64,000 nt of DNA. Source: Bacteroidales bacterium. Its GTDB lineage: Bacteria > Bacteroidota > Bacteroidia > Bacteroidales > P3. The translations under genes and the position numbers were made by a program. Under the pieces are notes generated by a model that was not told the DNA's origin, searched no databases, and saw nothing but the letters and a program-made list of their open reading frames with translations. Positions 53,163-61,175 of this stretch are shown here, one piece after another. Location of the stretch: NCBI GenBank assembly GCA_017446745.1, contig JAFSQF010000017.1, positions 1 through 64,000 of the forward strand. The letters run 5' to 3'. How positions within the stretch are numbered: position 1 is the first letter of the stretch; every line of letters begins with the position of its first letter.

Positions 53163-53461
53163 TCCGTTATCGTAGTTTCATTAGTTTTTTCCTGTTCCAT
53201 ACTGCGTTGCTTACGTTTATATCCAGGGCCCTTGAAGCTGAACACTATCTTCAGCGACTTCAAGAAATAGTGCGGCACATCCTTGGCCCTCAGCTCTTTT
53301 ATTTCGCGATGTATATCCCTGAAGCTTTCGCCACGCAATATGCGAAACAATATAAGCAACAGGGTTAATATTGTCAGTATTGATATCAGCATATCCATTC
53401 TAACGTGATTTTCTGTTTTTATTGTGTCATGAACGATTATTTGATTTTTTTTTGATTCCAT
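53159..53461 (-). CDS. Small single-pass membrane protein, partner of FMN-binding lipoprotein
   Basis: 100 residues, not recognised. One membrane helix at ~22-42 (MDMLISILTILTLLLILFRI) is followed by a basic stretch (REIKELRAKDVPHYFLKSLK) and a Glu/Thr-rich tail. It overlaps the FMN-binding lipoprotein gene by four bases (ATGA), which suggests a shared complex. The start codon at 53461 abuts the 52-base repeat array, so the promoter must lie within or beyond the array. An internal start at 53398 is possible. Confidence 0.6.
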   Translation of the reverse strand: MESKKNQIIVHDTIKTENHVRMDMLISILTILTLLLILFRILRGESFRDIHREIKELRAKDVPHYFLKSLKIVFSFKGPGYKRKQRSMEQEKTNETTITE

Positions 53462-53887
53462 TCAATAGCAACATGACATCCCCTTCAAAAAAAATCCCCG
53501 TAGGGGATGCCGTTCAATAGCAATAGGACATCCCCACCCCAAAAAATCCCCGTAGGGGATGCCGTTCAATAGCAATAGGGCATCCCCTTCAAAAAAAATC
53601 CCCGTAGGGGATGCCGTTCAATAGCAACAGGACATCCCCACCCAAAAAAATCCCCGTAGGGGATGCCGTTCAATAGCAACAGAACATCCCCTTCAAAAAA
53701 AATCCCCGTAGGGGATGCCGTTCAATAGCAATAGGACATCCCCACCCAAAAAAATCCCCGTAGGGGATGCCGTTCAATAGCAATAGGGCATCCCCTTCAA
53801 AAAAAATCCCCGTTGGGGATGCCGTTCAATAGCAATAGGACATCCCCACCCAAAAAAATCCCCGTAGGGGATGCCGTTCAATAGCAA
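53458..53887. repeat. 52-base palindromic array with a 104-base alternating pattern, 8 copies
   Basis: The hairpin TCCCCGTAGGGGA starts at 53495, 53547, 53599, 53651, 53703, 53755, 53807 and 53859, an exact 52-base period, each followed by TGCCGTTCAATAGCAA. The variable half alternates strictly between CATCCCCACCC-A7 and CATCCCCTTC-A8, so the true period is 104. One copy has GTTGGGGA. Not CRISPR: there are only two spacer types and no cas genes. Confidence 0.95.
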
Positions 53888-53935
53888 AAAGAATATGTAA
53901 TACGCCGTCACTACGGGACTCCTATAAAAAAAAAT

Positions 53936-53966
53936 TTTGCCCGTTTCAAAACTGTTTGTATCTTTG
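53936..53966 (+). promoter_or_regulatory. Promoter of the SPFH operon
   Basis: TTTG at 53936-53939, a 19-base spacer and TATCTTTG at 53959-53966. The sequence just after carries a direct repeat, TGATATCA, at about 53972 and 53983, a possible operator. Confidence 0.75.
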
Positions 53967-54044
53967 CAAAGTGATATCAAAATGATATCATGATAAAATC
54001 AGGTATAAATCAACAGAATAAACAATTATTTAACAAATCAAAAC

Positions 54045-55031
54045 ATGGAAACAAAAGAGTATAACAGACATCTCGGTCCGAAAAACAACGGTTTTCTTCA
54101 TCTGTTTTTGAACCTCGTGTTCCTGGTGGGCTCTATCCTGCTCATCATTTTTCTTGCCGGCCTGGAAGGCATGCTGGATGCCGACGGCGAACCCACGGCC
54201 CTGGTGCTTCTGCCCATCCTGGGGGGCTGCCTGCTTTTCTTCTGCTACATCCTGCACTGCGTGGGCTTCATGATTATCCAGCCCAACCAGAGCCGTGTGC
54301 TCACCTTCTTCGGCCGCTACAGCGGCACGGTGCGCGAGAACGGCTTCTTCTGGGTCAACCCCTTCTATGCCAAACGCAAAATATCGCTGCGTGCCCGCAA
54401 CATGGACGTGCCTCCCATCAAGGTGAACGACAAGAACGGCAACCCCATCATGATTGGCCTTGTGCTGGTCTGGAAAATCGCCGACACCTACAAGGCCGTC
54501 TTCGACATCGATGTCGACACGCTGCAAGGCTCCGCCCAACATGGCCAGCAAGGGCAGCAGGATCAGCCTCAGCTGAAAGGCTACGACAGTTTCGTCCACG
54601 TGCAGAGCGACGCCGCCCTCCGCAAGGTGGCAGGCCACTATGCCTACGACAACATCGACCACAACAGCACCGAGCTGACCCTGCGCAGCGGCGCCGAGGA
54701 AATCAACACCCAGCTTGAGGACGAGCTGCGCAGCCGCCTCAGCATCGCCGGCATCGAGATTGTCGAAGCACGCATCAACTACCTGGCCTACGCCGCCGAA
54801 ATCGCCAGCGTCATGCTGCGACGCCAGCAGGCCGACGCCATCATCTCGGCTCGCGAGAAGATTGTGGAAGGCGCCGTGTCGATGGTCGAACTGGCCCTCA
54901 ACAAGCTGAGCGAGCGCGAGGTGGTACAGCTCGACGAAGAGAAGAAAGCCACGATGGTGAGCAACCTCCTCGTAGTGCTCTGCGCCGACGAGAGCGCCAG
55001 CCCCGTAATTAACACTGGCTCTATCTATTAA
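54045..55031 (+). CDS. SPFH (stomatin/prohibitin, band 7) domain membrane protein
   Basis: 328 residues. Two hydrophobic segments (FLHLFLNLVFLVGSILLIIF at ~17-37 and a second at ~50-75) are followed by an SPFH domain (FMIIQPNQSRVLTFFGRYSG, ENGFFWVNPFYAKRKISLRA, NPIMIGLVLVWKIADTYKAV). A helical region rich in Glu and Ala comes near 240-300 (IASVMLRRQQADAIISAREK). SPFH proteins form ring-like scaffolds in membranes and often regulate proteases. The Arc-like regulator gene downstream is a common neighbour in Bacteroidales; here an IVS-like insert separates them. Confidence 0.9.
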   Translation: METKEYNRHLGPKNNGFLHLFLNLVFLVGSILLIIFLAGLEGMLDADGEPTALVLLPILGGCLLFFCYILHCVGFMIIQPNQSRVLTFFGRYSGTVRENGFFWVNPFYAKRKISLRARNMDVPPIKVNDKNGNPIMIGLVLVWKIADTYKAVFDIDVDTLQGSAQHGQQGQQDQPQLKGYDSFVHVQSDAALRKVAGHYAYDNIDHNSTELTLRSGAEEINTQLEDELRSRLSIAGIEIVEARINYLAYAAEIASVMLRRQQADAIISAREKIVEGAVSMVELALNKLSEREVVQLDEEKKATMVSNLLVVLCADESASPVINTGSIY

Positions 55032-55039
55032 TGAAGACG

Positions 55040-55465
55040 AAAACGAAGACGAAAACGAAAAATGGCTTCGCGGAATTTTAGAGAATATCAGGTTTGGAAA
55101 GACGCGGTTTCCTTGGCTACAAAAGTGTACAAAATAACTGGGGAAATGCCGTGGTTTGAGAAAAAGGGGTTATGCGACCAATTGCAACGGGCTGTCGTGT
55201 CAATATCATCAAATATTGCCGAAGGATGTGGACGTGAGTCGGACAATGAGTTTGTCCATTTCCTTGGAATAGCTTTAGGGTCGGCTTACGAGGTCGAGAC
55301 ACAGGTCACGATAGCTAACGAAATAGGATATGTCGAATCTGAGCCATTTGATGTTTTGCGAAACGACATTATAATAATTGAAAAGCAACTGAACGCGTTG
55401 ATGTCATCGATACGCAACAAAAAATAGGCGATGCTATCTAAGGTTTTCGTTTTCGTTATCGTTTT
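55040..55465. mobile_element. IVS-like element: inverted repeats around a four-helix-bundle gene
   Basis: A 22-base arm at 55040-55061 (built from GACGAAAACGAA-type units) and its reverse complement at 55444-55465 match at 20 of 22 positions. They enclose exactly one gene, a 23S-intervening-sequence-type protein, with the left arm ending one base before its ATG. The layout mirrors the intervening sequences of some 23S rRNA genes, but here it lies between protein genes. Confidence 0.6.
55062..55427 (+). CDS. Four-helix-bundle protein of the 23S rRNA intervening-sequence (S23) family
   Basis: 121 residues. Family features: FREYQVWKDAVSLATKVYKI at the N-terminus, LCDQLQRAVVSISSNIAEG and FLGIALGSAYEVETQV. 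These proteins form four-helix bundles (pentamers in solved structures) and are encoded inside intervening sequences of 23S rRNA genes or free in the chromosome; no activity is firmly known. Base composition is more AT-rich than the flanking SPFH and NatA genes, and inverted repeats frame the gene, both signs of insertion. Confidence 0.88.
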   Translation: MASRNFREYQVWKDAVSLATKVYKITGEMPWFEKKGLCDQLQRAVVSISSNIAEGCGRESDNEFVHFLGIALGSAYEVETQVTIANEIGYVESEPFDVLRNDIIIIEKQLNALMSSIRNKK

Positions 55466-55477
55466 AGTACGCAAGTT

Positions 55478-55687
55478 ATGAAAAAAACCTTTGCCCTAAG
55501 GGTTGACAGCGAGATGTATGATGCTATCGAGCGTTGGGCTGCGGACGAGTTCCGCAGCACCAACGGTCAGATAGAGTGGATCTTGTCCGAAGCCCTCAAG
55601 AAGGCCAAGCGGCATCCGAAGAGCACCAAGTGTAATGGCGAGGTTGCAAGTGTAACCAATGGAAAGGAGGGTGGCAGCAATGAATAA
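55478..55687 (+). CDS. Arc-type ribbon-helix-helix DNA-binding protein
   Basis: 69 residues. The N-terminal KKTFALRVDSEMYDAIERWA and FRSTNGQIEWILSEALKKA fit the Arc/MetJ fold: a strand that lies in the DNA major groove (TFALRV), then two helices. A basic tail follows. It is the probable regulator of its own operon. Its 3' end overlaps the start of the next gene by eight bases. In relatives this gene usually sits directly after the SPFH gene. Confidence 0.85.
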   Translation: MKKTFALRVDSEMYDAIERWAADEFRSTNGQIEWILSEALKKAKRHPKSTKCNGEVASVTNGKEGGSNE

Positions 55688-56162
55688 AACAAGAATTGCC
55701 ACTATCGTGCTGGCAGCGTTGGCGTTGCTGAACTATCTGGTGGGTGGTCTGCTGGGCTTCATCTGCATTGGTAGCGAGAACATGAAGATATTTACCTTTC
55801 TATTCTGCATCTTTTTGCTTGTCAGTGTGGTGTGTCTGCTTACCGACTGGATGACGTTGCGACAGGCCGAGTCGGGGATGGAATACAAGGTGCTGAAGCT
55901 GCGCAGGGGCCGTTTTGTTCGCGAGCCGCGCAAGATGCGTCGCGACGACGAGGGGCTGCAGGCCTTGCAGATGGGCATTTCGGGATGGTCTTTCTCGCTG
56001 ATTGTGCCGCTGTTTGCCTTTGGACTGATTTGGCCCGACACGTTTTGGCTTCTGTCGTTCAATGTGCTAAGCAGTATCGCTGTAGGGATATCTATATTGA
56101 GTGGGTTCATTCTCGGAATCGTTCGAGCTACCCGCCAACGTAAGAAAGGAGAAGCCTTATGA
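55680..56162 (+). CDS. Unknown membrane protein A of the SPFH-Arc operon
   Basis: 160 residues from ATG 55680, chosen because a strong Shine-Dalgarno (AAAGGAGGGTGG) lies seven to eight bases upstream. Four membrane helices are evident (ATIVLAALALLNYLVGGLLG, FTFLFCIFLLVSVVCLL, then two after residue 105), with a basic cytoplasmic loop of ~40 residues (KVLKLRRGRFVREPRKMRRD). I do not recognise the family. It overlaps the Arc gene before it and the next gene after it (ATGA), so it is part of a tightly coupled operon. Confidence 0.7.
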   Translation: MNKTRIATIVLAALALLNYLVGGLLGFICIGSENMKIFTFLFCIFLLVSVVCLLTDWMTLRQAESGMEYKVLKLRRGRFVREPRKMRRDDEGLQALQMGISGWSFSLIVPLFAFGLIWPDTFWLLSFNVLSSIAVGISILSGFILGIVRATRQRKKGEAL

Positions 56163-56635
56163 CATTAGAATCAAAAAAAACAGTTGCGCTGGTCGGCAGC
56201 GCGCTGGCAGCGATGGTTGTCGTGGTTGGCAACATATTGATGGCTACGCAGATAAAGTCGCAGGGTGCAGGCTTCTTTGTCGGCTATCTGTTCTACTCGC
56301 TGGCTATTTTGGCCGGCGGAATGTTCATCACGTGGCTGCCCAATATGAAGAACTACAAGTGGGACTTCCAGATGGTCGACGGCCGCCTGAAATGGTGCAA
56401 GGACGAGCGCACCAGCGACATACGCCGCACACGCCTGGTCTGGTGGCCTATCATCACGTTCTGCTTAGAGCTGTACGGCCTGTTCGACTACTGCAACAAC
56501 CTATGGCTGCGGCCGTGGACGGAGGTGCTGTTGTATGTTTTTCTGGCGATTGCGCTGCTGCTTCTCTTCGCCTGGGTCATAATAATGATGGTGGACGAAT
56601 ACCGCGAAGCAAAGAAAAACAATGGCCAGCTGTAA
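56159..56635 (+). CDS. Unknown membrane protein B of the SPFH-Arc operon
   Basis: 158 residues with four predicted membrane helices (VALVGSALAAMVVVVGNILM, FFVGYLFYSLAILAGGMFI, and two near 95-145) and a central soluble loop (WDFQMVDGRLKWCKDERTSD). The family is not recognised. Its topology mirrors that of the preceding gene (two helices, polar loop, two helices), so the pair may be distant paralogues forming a complex. It overlaps that gene by four bases and is followed 57 bases later by the NatA-like gene. Confidence 0.68.
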   Translation: MTLESKKTVALVGSALAAMVVVVGNILMATQIKSQGAGFFVGYLFYSLAILAGGMFITWLPNMKNYKWDFQMVDGRLKWCKDERTSDIRRTRLVWWPIITFCLELYGLFDYCNNLWLRPWTEVLLYVFLAIALLLLFAWVIIMMVDEYREAKKNNGQL

Positions 56636-56692
56636 TATTTTGAACATTTTAAACGTTTATTTAATAAACGAATCATATCAACAAATAACACG

Positions 56693-57469
56693 ATGGACGA
56701 AATTCTTCGCGTGGAAGGTATATCGAAGACCTTCACGCTCTCCAAGAAACAACAGAAGATTGAACGCACCACGCTGCGCAAGAAGGTGGCTGTGGACAAT
56801 CTGAGCTTCACCGCCAACCGCGGTGAAATATTCGGCCTGCTGGGCCCCAACGGCGCCGGCAAAACGACAACGCTGCGCATCCTGGCCACGCTTATCAAGC
56901 CCGACACGGGCGATGCCGTGTTGGACGGCTACAGCGTTGTGAACGAGGAGGAAGAGGTGCGGTCGCGCATTGCGTTCCTCACCAGCGAGCTGAAGCTCGA
57001 GGACTTCTTCACGCCCAACTACCTCTTCGACTTTTTCGCCCGCCTCCACGGCGTGCCAGAAGCCGAAGCCGCTGAGCGTAAACGCACTTTGTTCGAACGC
57101 TTTGGCATCGACAAGTTTGCCGAAGTCAAGGTGAAGAACCTCTCCACCGGCATGAAGCAGAAAGCCAGCATCGTCATCTCGCTGGCGCACAACCCCGACA
57201 TCATCATCTTCGACGAGCCCACCAACGGCCTCGACGTGCTGACGGCACGCTCCGTCACCGACTTCCTGGCCGAGATGCGCCAGCAGGGCAAGACCATCAT
57301 CCTTTCAACCCACATTTTCAGTCTCGTAGAGAAGCTGTGCGACCGCGTGGGCATCATCATCGATGGTCGGATGACCCACTGCGACACCCTCGACGCCATA
57401 CGCGACGGGTTGAGCCTCGAGGACCGTTTTTTCGAAATCTACAAAACAGTGAAAGGAGGTGAGGAATGA
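56693..57469 (+). CDS. natA: ABC transporter ATP-binding protein, NatA-like
   Basis: 258 residues. Walker A GPNGAGKTT starts at residue 51; the signature is NLSTGMKQKASIVISLAHNP, Walker B IIIFDEPTNGLD, and the H-loop LSTH. The insertion of ~15 charged residues after the first strand (KKQQKIERTTLRKK) and overall similarity point to the Na+ exporter ATPase NatA. Its partner permease gene overlaps it by four bases. NatAB-type exporters pump sodium or other cations, or toxic compounds, out of the cell; the substrate is an inference. Confidence 0.85.
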   Translation: MDEILRVEGISKTFTLSKKQQKIERTTLRKKVAVDNLSFTANRGEIFGLLGPNGAGKTTTLRILATLIKPDTGDAVLDGYSVVNEEEEVRSRIAFLTSELKLEDFFTPNYLFDFFARLHGVPEAEAAERKRTLFERFGIDKFAEVKVKNLSTGMKQKASIVISLAHNPDIIIFDEPTNGLDVLTARSVTDFLAEMRQQGKTIILSTHIFSLVEKLCDRVGIIIDGRMTHCDTLDAIRDGLSLEDRFFEIYKTVKGGEE

Positions 57470-58671
57470 GAAATCAAAGCAATGTGTGGACCATTGTCCG
57501 CAAGGAGTTTGCTCGCTTTTTCGGCGACCGTTCGTTGCTGTTTACCACCGTGATCATGCCGGGTCTGCTGATTTATATTGTCTATTTGCAAATGGGTGAG
57601 AACATCGGCAAGAGCCATCAGGACGACAACGAGGACACCACGACAGTCTATGTCGACAACCTGCCCGAGAGCCTGCGGGGCGATTTCGACTCGATACCGT
57701 TCCAGCTGGTCACCGAGGGCTTCAACGCCGTGGCCCTTATAGGCGACAGCCTGGCCGACAAGGAGCGAAGCCTGATCTACGTCAACTTCCCGCCCCATTT
57801 CGACAGCCTCATTACCGCCTACGACCCGATGGGCGGCGAGGCGGCACCGAATGTGAAGATCTACCACAATTCCAATTCCGACAACTCGGAGCTGGCCTAC
57901 CAGACGGTGAAGCTATACCTCGAGGATTGGGAGAACAGCCGCAGCAATATGTTCGACATCAACGCCGAAAGCCCTGACGCAGAAGAGACATTCGATATGG
58001 CCGACAAGGACGACTCGCTGGGCGAAATTCTCGGCCAGCTGTTCCCGATGCTGCTGATGATGCTGCTCTTCTCGGGCTGTATGGCCGTGGCCCCCACCGC
58101 CATTGCCGGCGAGAAAGAGCGCGGCACCATAGCCACCCTATTAGTGACCCCGATGCGACGCAGCGAGCTGGCCATCGGCAAAATACTGAGCCTCTCAACC
58201 TTCGCCATGCTGAGCGGCCTGTCGAGCTTCCTGGGCATCATCCTTTCGCTGCCGCGAATGCTGAAAGGCGACGGGGTGGACATCGATATCGCAATACCCT
58301 ACACTACGGGCGACTACCTACTGATACTCTGCGTGTTGATTAGCACCGTGCTCGTGCTGGTCAGCTGCATCTCCATCCTGTCGGCACTGGCCAAGGATGT
58401 CAAGTCGGCCGGCACGATGGTGCTGCCGCTGATGCTGGTGGTGATGTTCGTCGGCTTCACGCCGATGTTGGGCGGCGATGCCCCCGAAGCCCTGACGGCC
58501 TATCTGGTGCCGTTCTATAACAGCGTGCAGTCGATGGCGTCGATTTTCTCGTTCGACCTCAAGCCCGCCGCCGTGGGCATCACCGTTGCCGCCAACATAG
58601 CCTATACAGCAATCGCCGTCTTCGTACTTACAAGGATGTTCAACAGCGAAAAGGTGATGTTCGGCAAATAG
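57466..58671 (+). CDS. natB: ABC-2 type permease, NatB-like
   Basis: 401 residues. One membrane helix near the N-terminus (FTTVIMPGLLIYIVYLQMG) precedes a large extracytoplasmic domain (~45-195). Five further helices follow from ~200 (LFPMLLMMLLFSGCMAVAPT). The motif TAIAGEKERGTIATLLVTPM is the ABC-2/NatB signature. The start codon overlaps the natA stop (ATGA), so the two are coupled. Together they form a complete exporter. Confidence 0.85.
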   Translation: MRNQSNVWTIVRKEFARFFGDRSLLFTTVIMPGLLIYIVYLQMGENIGKSHQDDNEDTTTVYVDNLPESLRGDFDSIPFQLVTEGFNAVALIGDSLADKERSLIYVNFPPHFDSLITAYDPMGGEAAPNVKIYHNSNSDNSELAYQTVKLYLEDWENSRSNMFDINAESPDAEETFDMADKDDSLGEILGQLFPMLLMMLLFSGCMAVAPTAIAGEKERGTIATLLVTPMRRSELAIGKILSLSTFAMLSGLSSFLGIILSLPRMLKGDGVDIDIAIPYTTGDYLLILCVLISTVLVLVSCISILSALAKDVKSAGTMVLPLMLVVMFVGFTPMLGGDAPEALTAYLVPFYNSVQSMASIFSFDLKPAAVGITVAANIAYTAIAVFVLTRMFNSEKVMFGK

Positions 58672-58783
58672 CCCTCCCGCTGGCCGCTCTATGCCTCGCA
58701 AAAGCCACCGTAGCCAACGCCAGCCCATCCTCGCAACAATGCAACAACCATATTCAATTCAGAAACAATTAAACATCACAATC

Positions 58784-60385
58784 ATGAAAAAAATCAAGTT
58801 CTTAGCCATCAACGTGGCTCTACTTCTTTCAGCTGCGGTTTTCACCACCTCATGCAGCAAAAAGCCCGATTTCGCCAGCCTTATCCCTGCCGACGCTTGG
58901 GTGGTGGCCGACTACAACCTTGAAGAGATTGCCACGAAAGGCGACTTCAAGCACTTCAACGACCTCTCGTTCGTAAAGCTTATCCGCCAGGAGCTCCGCA
59001 GCGACGGCGACCCTCAATCCACAGCCATCGACAATATCTTCGACGACCCCTCGCAGACTGGCCTCGACATCAGGGGCGACATGGTTATATACGCCCACGA
59101 CGCTGACAACATTGGCGTGATAATGGCTATGGACAACATGTCGAAGTTCGAAAAATTTGTCCATCAGCTCGCCGACGACGACTTGGAGATAGAGAAAACG
59201 GCAAGCGGCATGCGTATCGTCCGCACCGGAATGTCGGGGCTCTCAGTGGCTTGGGACAAGGAGAAAGTACTCTTGTGCGCCAGTCAGAACGGCGACATCG
59301 AGGCATTGATGAATCTGCCAAAAGAACAGAGCCTTGCCTCCAACGACGATTTCGCTCGCTTTTGGAAAGAACGCCGCGACGCCAACATCTGGTTTAGCAT
59401 GCATGAGATATTCGAAATGGCCGAAAGCTTCGGCGGTAGCGATGCCATCAATGAATTGGACACTTTCCGTAAAGATCTCGAAAACGCTACAGTTCACATG
59501 CTTGGCTCTTTTGAAAAGGGCGTCATAAGAAACAAATTTATCACCAACGGCATCGACCCCGACAGCGACATCATGAAGATGATGCAGCAGAAGTTCGATG
59601 CCAAGTTGCTGGCTTTCATGCCCGAGAAGAGTTTCGCAGCCATGGCCATGACCTTAGAGATGCGCTATTTCGTTGCCACGATGGAGCGGATGGGGTTGAT
59701 GCACGATGCCTTGAACGAAGAGATTGGCGAGGGTGTGACTGTGGCCGACCTGCTGACGGCAGCAGGTGGCAACCTCATGGCAAGCCTCTACGACTTCGGC
59801 CAAAGCTCCGACGGCAACATCATGCCACTCTTCGCCGCCGCCATCAGCCTGAATGACCCCGCCAAGATGAGTCAGATGCTCGACAAACTGAATCTCGAGA
59901 AGCAGAACGGATGCTGGTCCTTGCCCTCCGTGCCTCTCTATTTCGGCATCAAGGACGATGTGCTCTTCGCCACCGACGATGCCCAGGCTGCCGCCTCCAT
60001 GATGCAGCAGGGCTACGCCAACGGCATGAAAGACTTCCGACGCGAGATGGAGAAAGGCAACTTCTTCTTCGCCGACCTCGACATCGACCATTACCCGGCC
60101 AGCGTCAGCGGCCTGCTGCCCGCCGACCTGCGTGGCCTGCTCGGACAGTTCCTCGACCACATGGAATATACCAGCACCAGCGCCACCGAGGGCGAGTACT
60201 GCATCTATCTGAAAGACAAGAGGCAGAACAGTCTTGCCGCTCTGTTCCATTTTGTCGACGACAATCTGTCGGCGTTGTCCAACCTGGCCGATGCCGTGGC
60301 CGACGGCCTGGGCAACACCGACGGCGATTACGATGAAGCAGAATACTATCCCGAAGAAGATTTAGATTATTTCGACGAAGATTGA
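58784..60385 (+). CDS. DUF4836 family lipoprotein
   Basis: 533 residues from ATG 58784. An earlier in-frame ATG (58691) would add 31 residues ahead of an obvious signal peptide and is rejected. The signal peptide ends in a lipobox (FTTSC), so the protein is a lipoprotein. The mature part begins FASLIPADAWVVADYNLEEI, as in DUF4836, and continues with GDMVIYAHDADNIGVIMAMD. The C-terminus is very acidic (DYDEAEYYPEEDLDYFDED). The family is common in Bacteroidota; I know of no assigned function. It lies five bases before an ABC ATPase gene, suggesting a joint role. Confidence 0.8.
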   Translation: MKKIKFLAINVALLLSAAVFTTSCSKKPDFASLIPADAWVVADYNLEEIATKGDFKHFNDLSFVKLIRQELRSDGDPQSTAIDNIFDDPSQTGLDIRGDMVIYAHDADNIGVIMAMDNMSKFEKFVHQLADDDLEIEKTASGMRIVRTGMSGLSVAWDKEKVLLCASQNGDIEALMNLPKEQSLASNDDFARFWKERRDANIWFSMHEIFEMAESFGGSDAINELDTFRKDLENATVHMLGSFEKGVIRNKFITNGIDPDSDIMKMMQQKFDAKLLAFMPEKSFAAMAMTLEMRYFVATMERMGLMHDALNEEIGEGVTVADLLTAAGGNLMASLYDFGQSSDGNIMPLFAAAISLNDPAKMSQMLDKLNLEKQNGCWSLPSVPLYFGIKDDVLFATDDAQAAASMMQQGYANGMKDFRREMEKGNFFFADLDIDHYPASVSGLLPADLRGLLGQFLDHMEYTSTSATEGEYCIYLKDKRQNSLAALFHFVDDNLSALSNLADAVADGLGNTDGDYDEAEYYPEEDLDYFDED

Positions 60386-60390
60386 AATTG

Positions 60391-61062
60391 ATGGAAATTG
60401 TTCTTAAAAATCTGAAACCATGCTATATGTCAGAGTCGGAGGTGACCGGCTCTGACATTTATCTTATTCCCGAGTTCCGCTTCGAGAAAGGGAAGCGCTA
60501 TATGGTCTGCGCCCGCTCGGGGCATGGCAAAACCTCACTGCTCAATTTCATCTACGGCGTCAGCCATCGTTTCGACGGCTCGATAGAATACCGCGGTTTT
60601 GACAGTGTCGGCACCTTGGCCTCTTCTGCCGCCCGACCAATGCCGGAGCATCAGCTTTTGCTGTTGCGCCGTAGGGCATTGAGCCTTATGTTTCAGGACC
60701 TCTGCCTCTTCGACGAGCTCACCGCCTTCGAGAACGTGCAGCTCAAAAACCGCCTGACGGGCTTCAAGACCGATGCCGAAATAAGGGCCATGCTCGACAC
60801 CCTGCTGCCGTCGGCAAAGAAAGACCAGCCGGTGCGCACCCTCTCGCTCGGCCAGCGCCAACGTGTGGCCGCGGTGCGCGCCATGTGCCAGCCTTTCGCC
60901 TTCCTGCTCCTCGACGAGCCTTTCAGCCACCTTGACCACCAAAGTGCGGCACAAGTGGCCGAACTCATAGCCCGCGAAACCGAAAAACAAGAGGCCGCCC
61001 TCATCGTCACCGCCCTCGACCCCACCTCTCTATTCCATTTCGACGCCACAATAAATCTATAA
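60391..61062 (+). CDS. ABC transporter ATP-binding protein (LolD/FtsE-like size)
   Basis: 223 residues from ATG 60391 (an in-frame TTG at 60382 overlaps the previous stop). Walker A is ARSGHGKTS at residue 41, with Ala in place of the usual first Gly. The Q-loop region is LSLMFQDLCLFDELTAFENV, the signature LSLGQRQRVAAVRAMCQPFA and Walker B LLLDEPFSHLD. The H-loop position reads VTALD, so the usual switch histidine is not evident. It probably pairs with the FtsX-like permease 113 bases downstream in a mechanotransmission-type ABC system acting on lipids or lipoproteins. Confidence 0.8.
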   Translation: MEIVLKNLKPCYMSESEVTGSDIYLIPEFRFEKGKRYMVCARSGHGKTSLLNFIYGVSHRFDGSIEYRGFDSVGTLASSAARPMPEHQLLLLRRRALSLMFQDLCLFDELTAFENVQLKNRLTGFKTDAEIRAMLDTLLPSAKKDQPVRTLSLGQRQRVAAVRAMCQPFAFLLLDEPFSHLDHQSAAQVAELIARETEKQEAALIVTALDPTSLFHFDATINL

Positions 61063-61175
61063 ACTATATATGTTGAAATGCATAACAGCTTTATCTGCTT
61101 AACTATCAATTACGGACCAATAGTTCAATCAGGCTGTTAAGCGTAGTTTACTAATGAACGATTATTTTAAAAAGA

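Noticed and set aside
53774..53980. Small minus-strand open frame over the 52-base array
   Set aside because: Most of it is repeat translation (GMPYCY-type peptides); no family resemblance.
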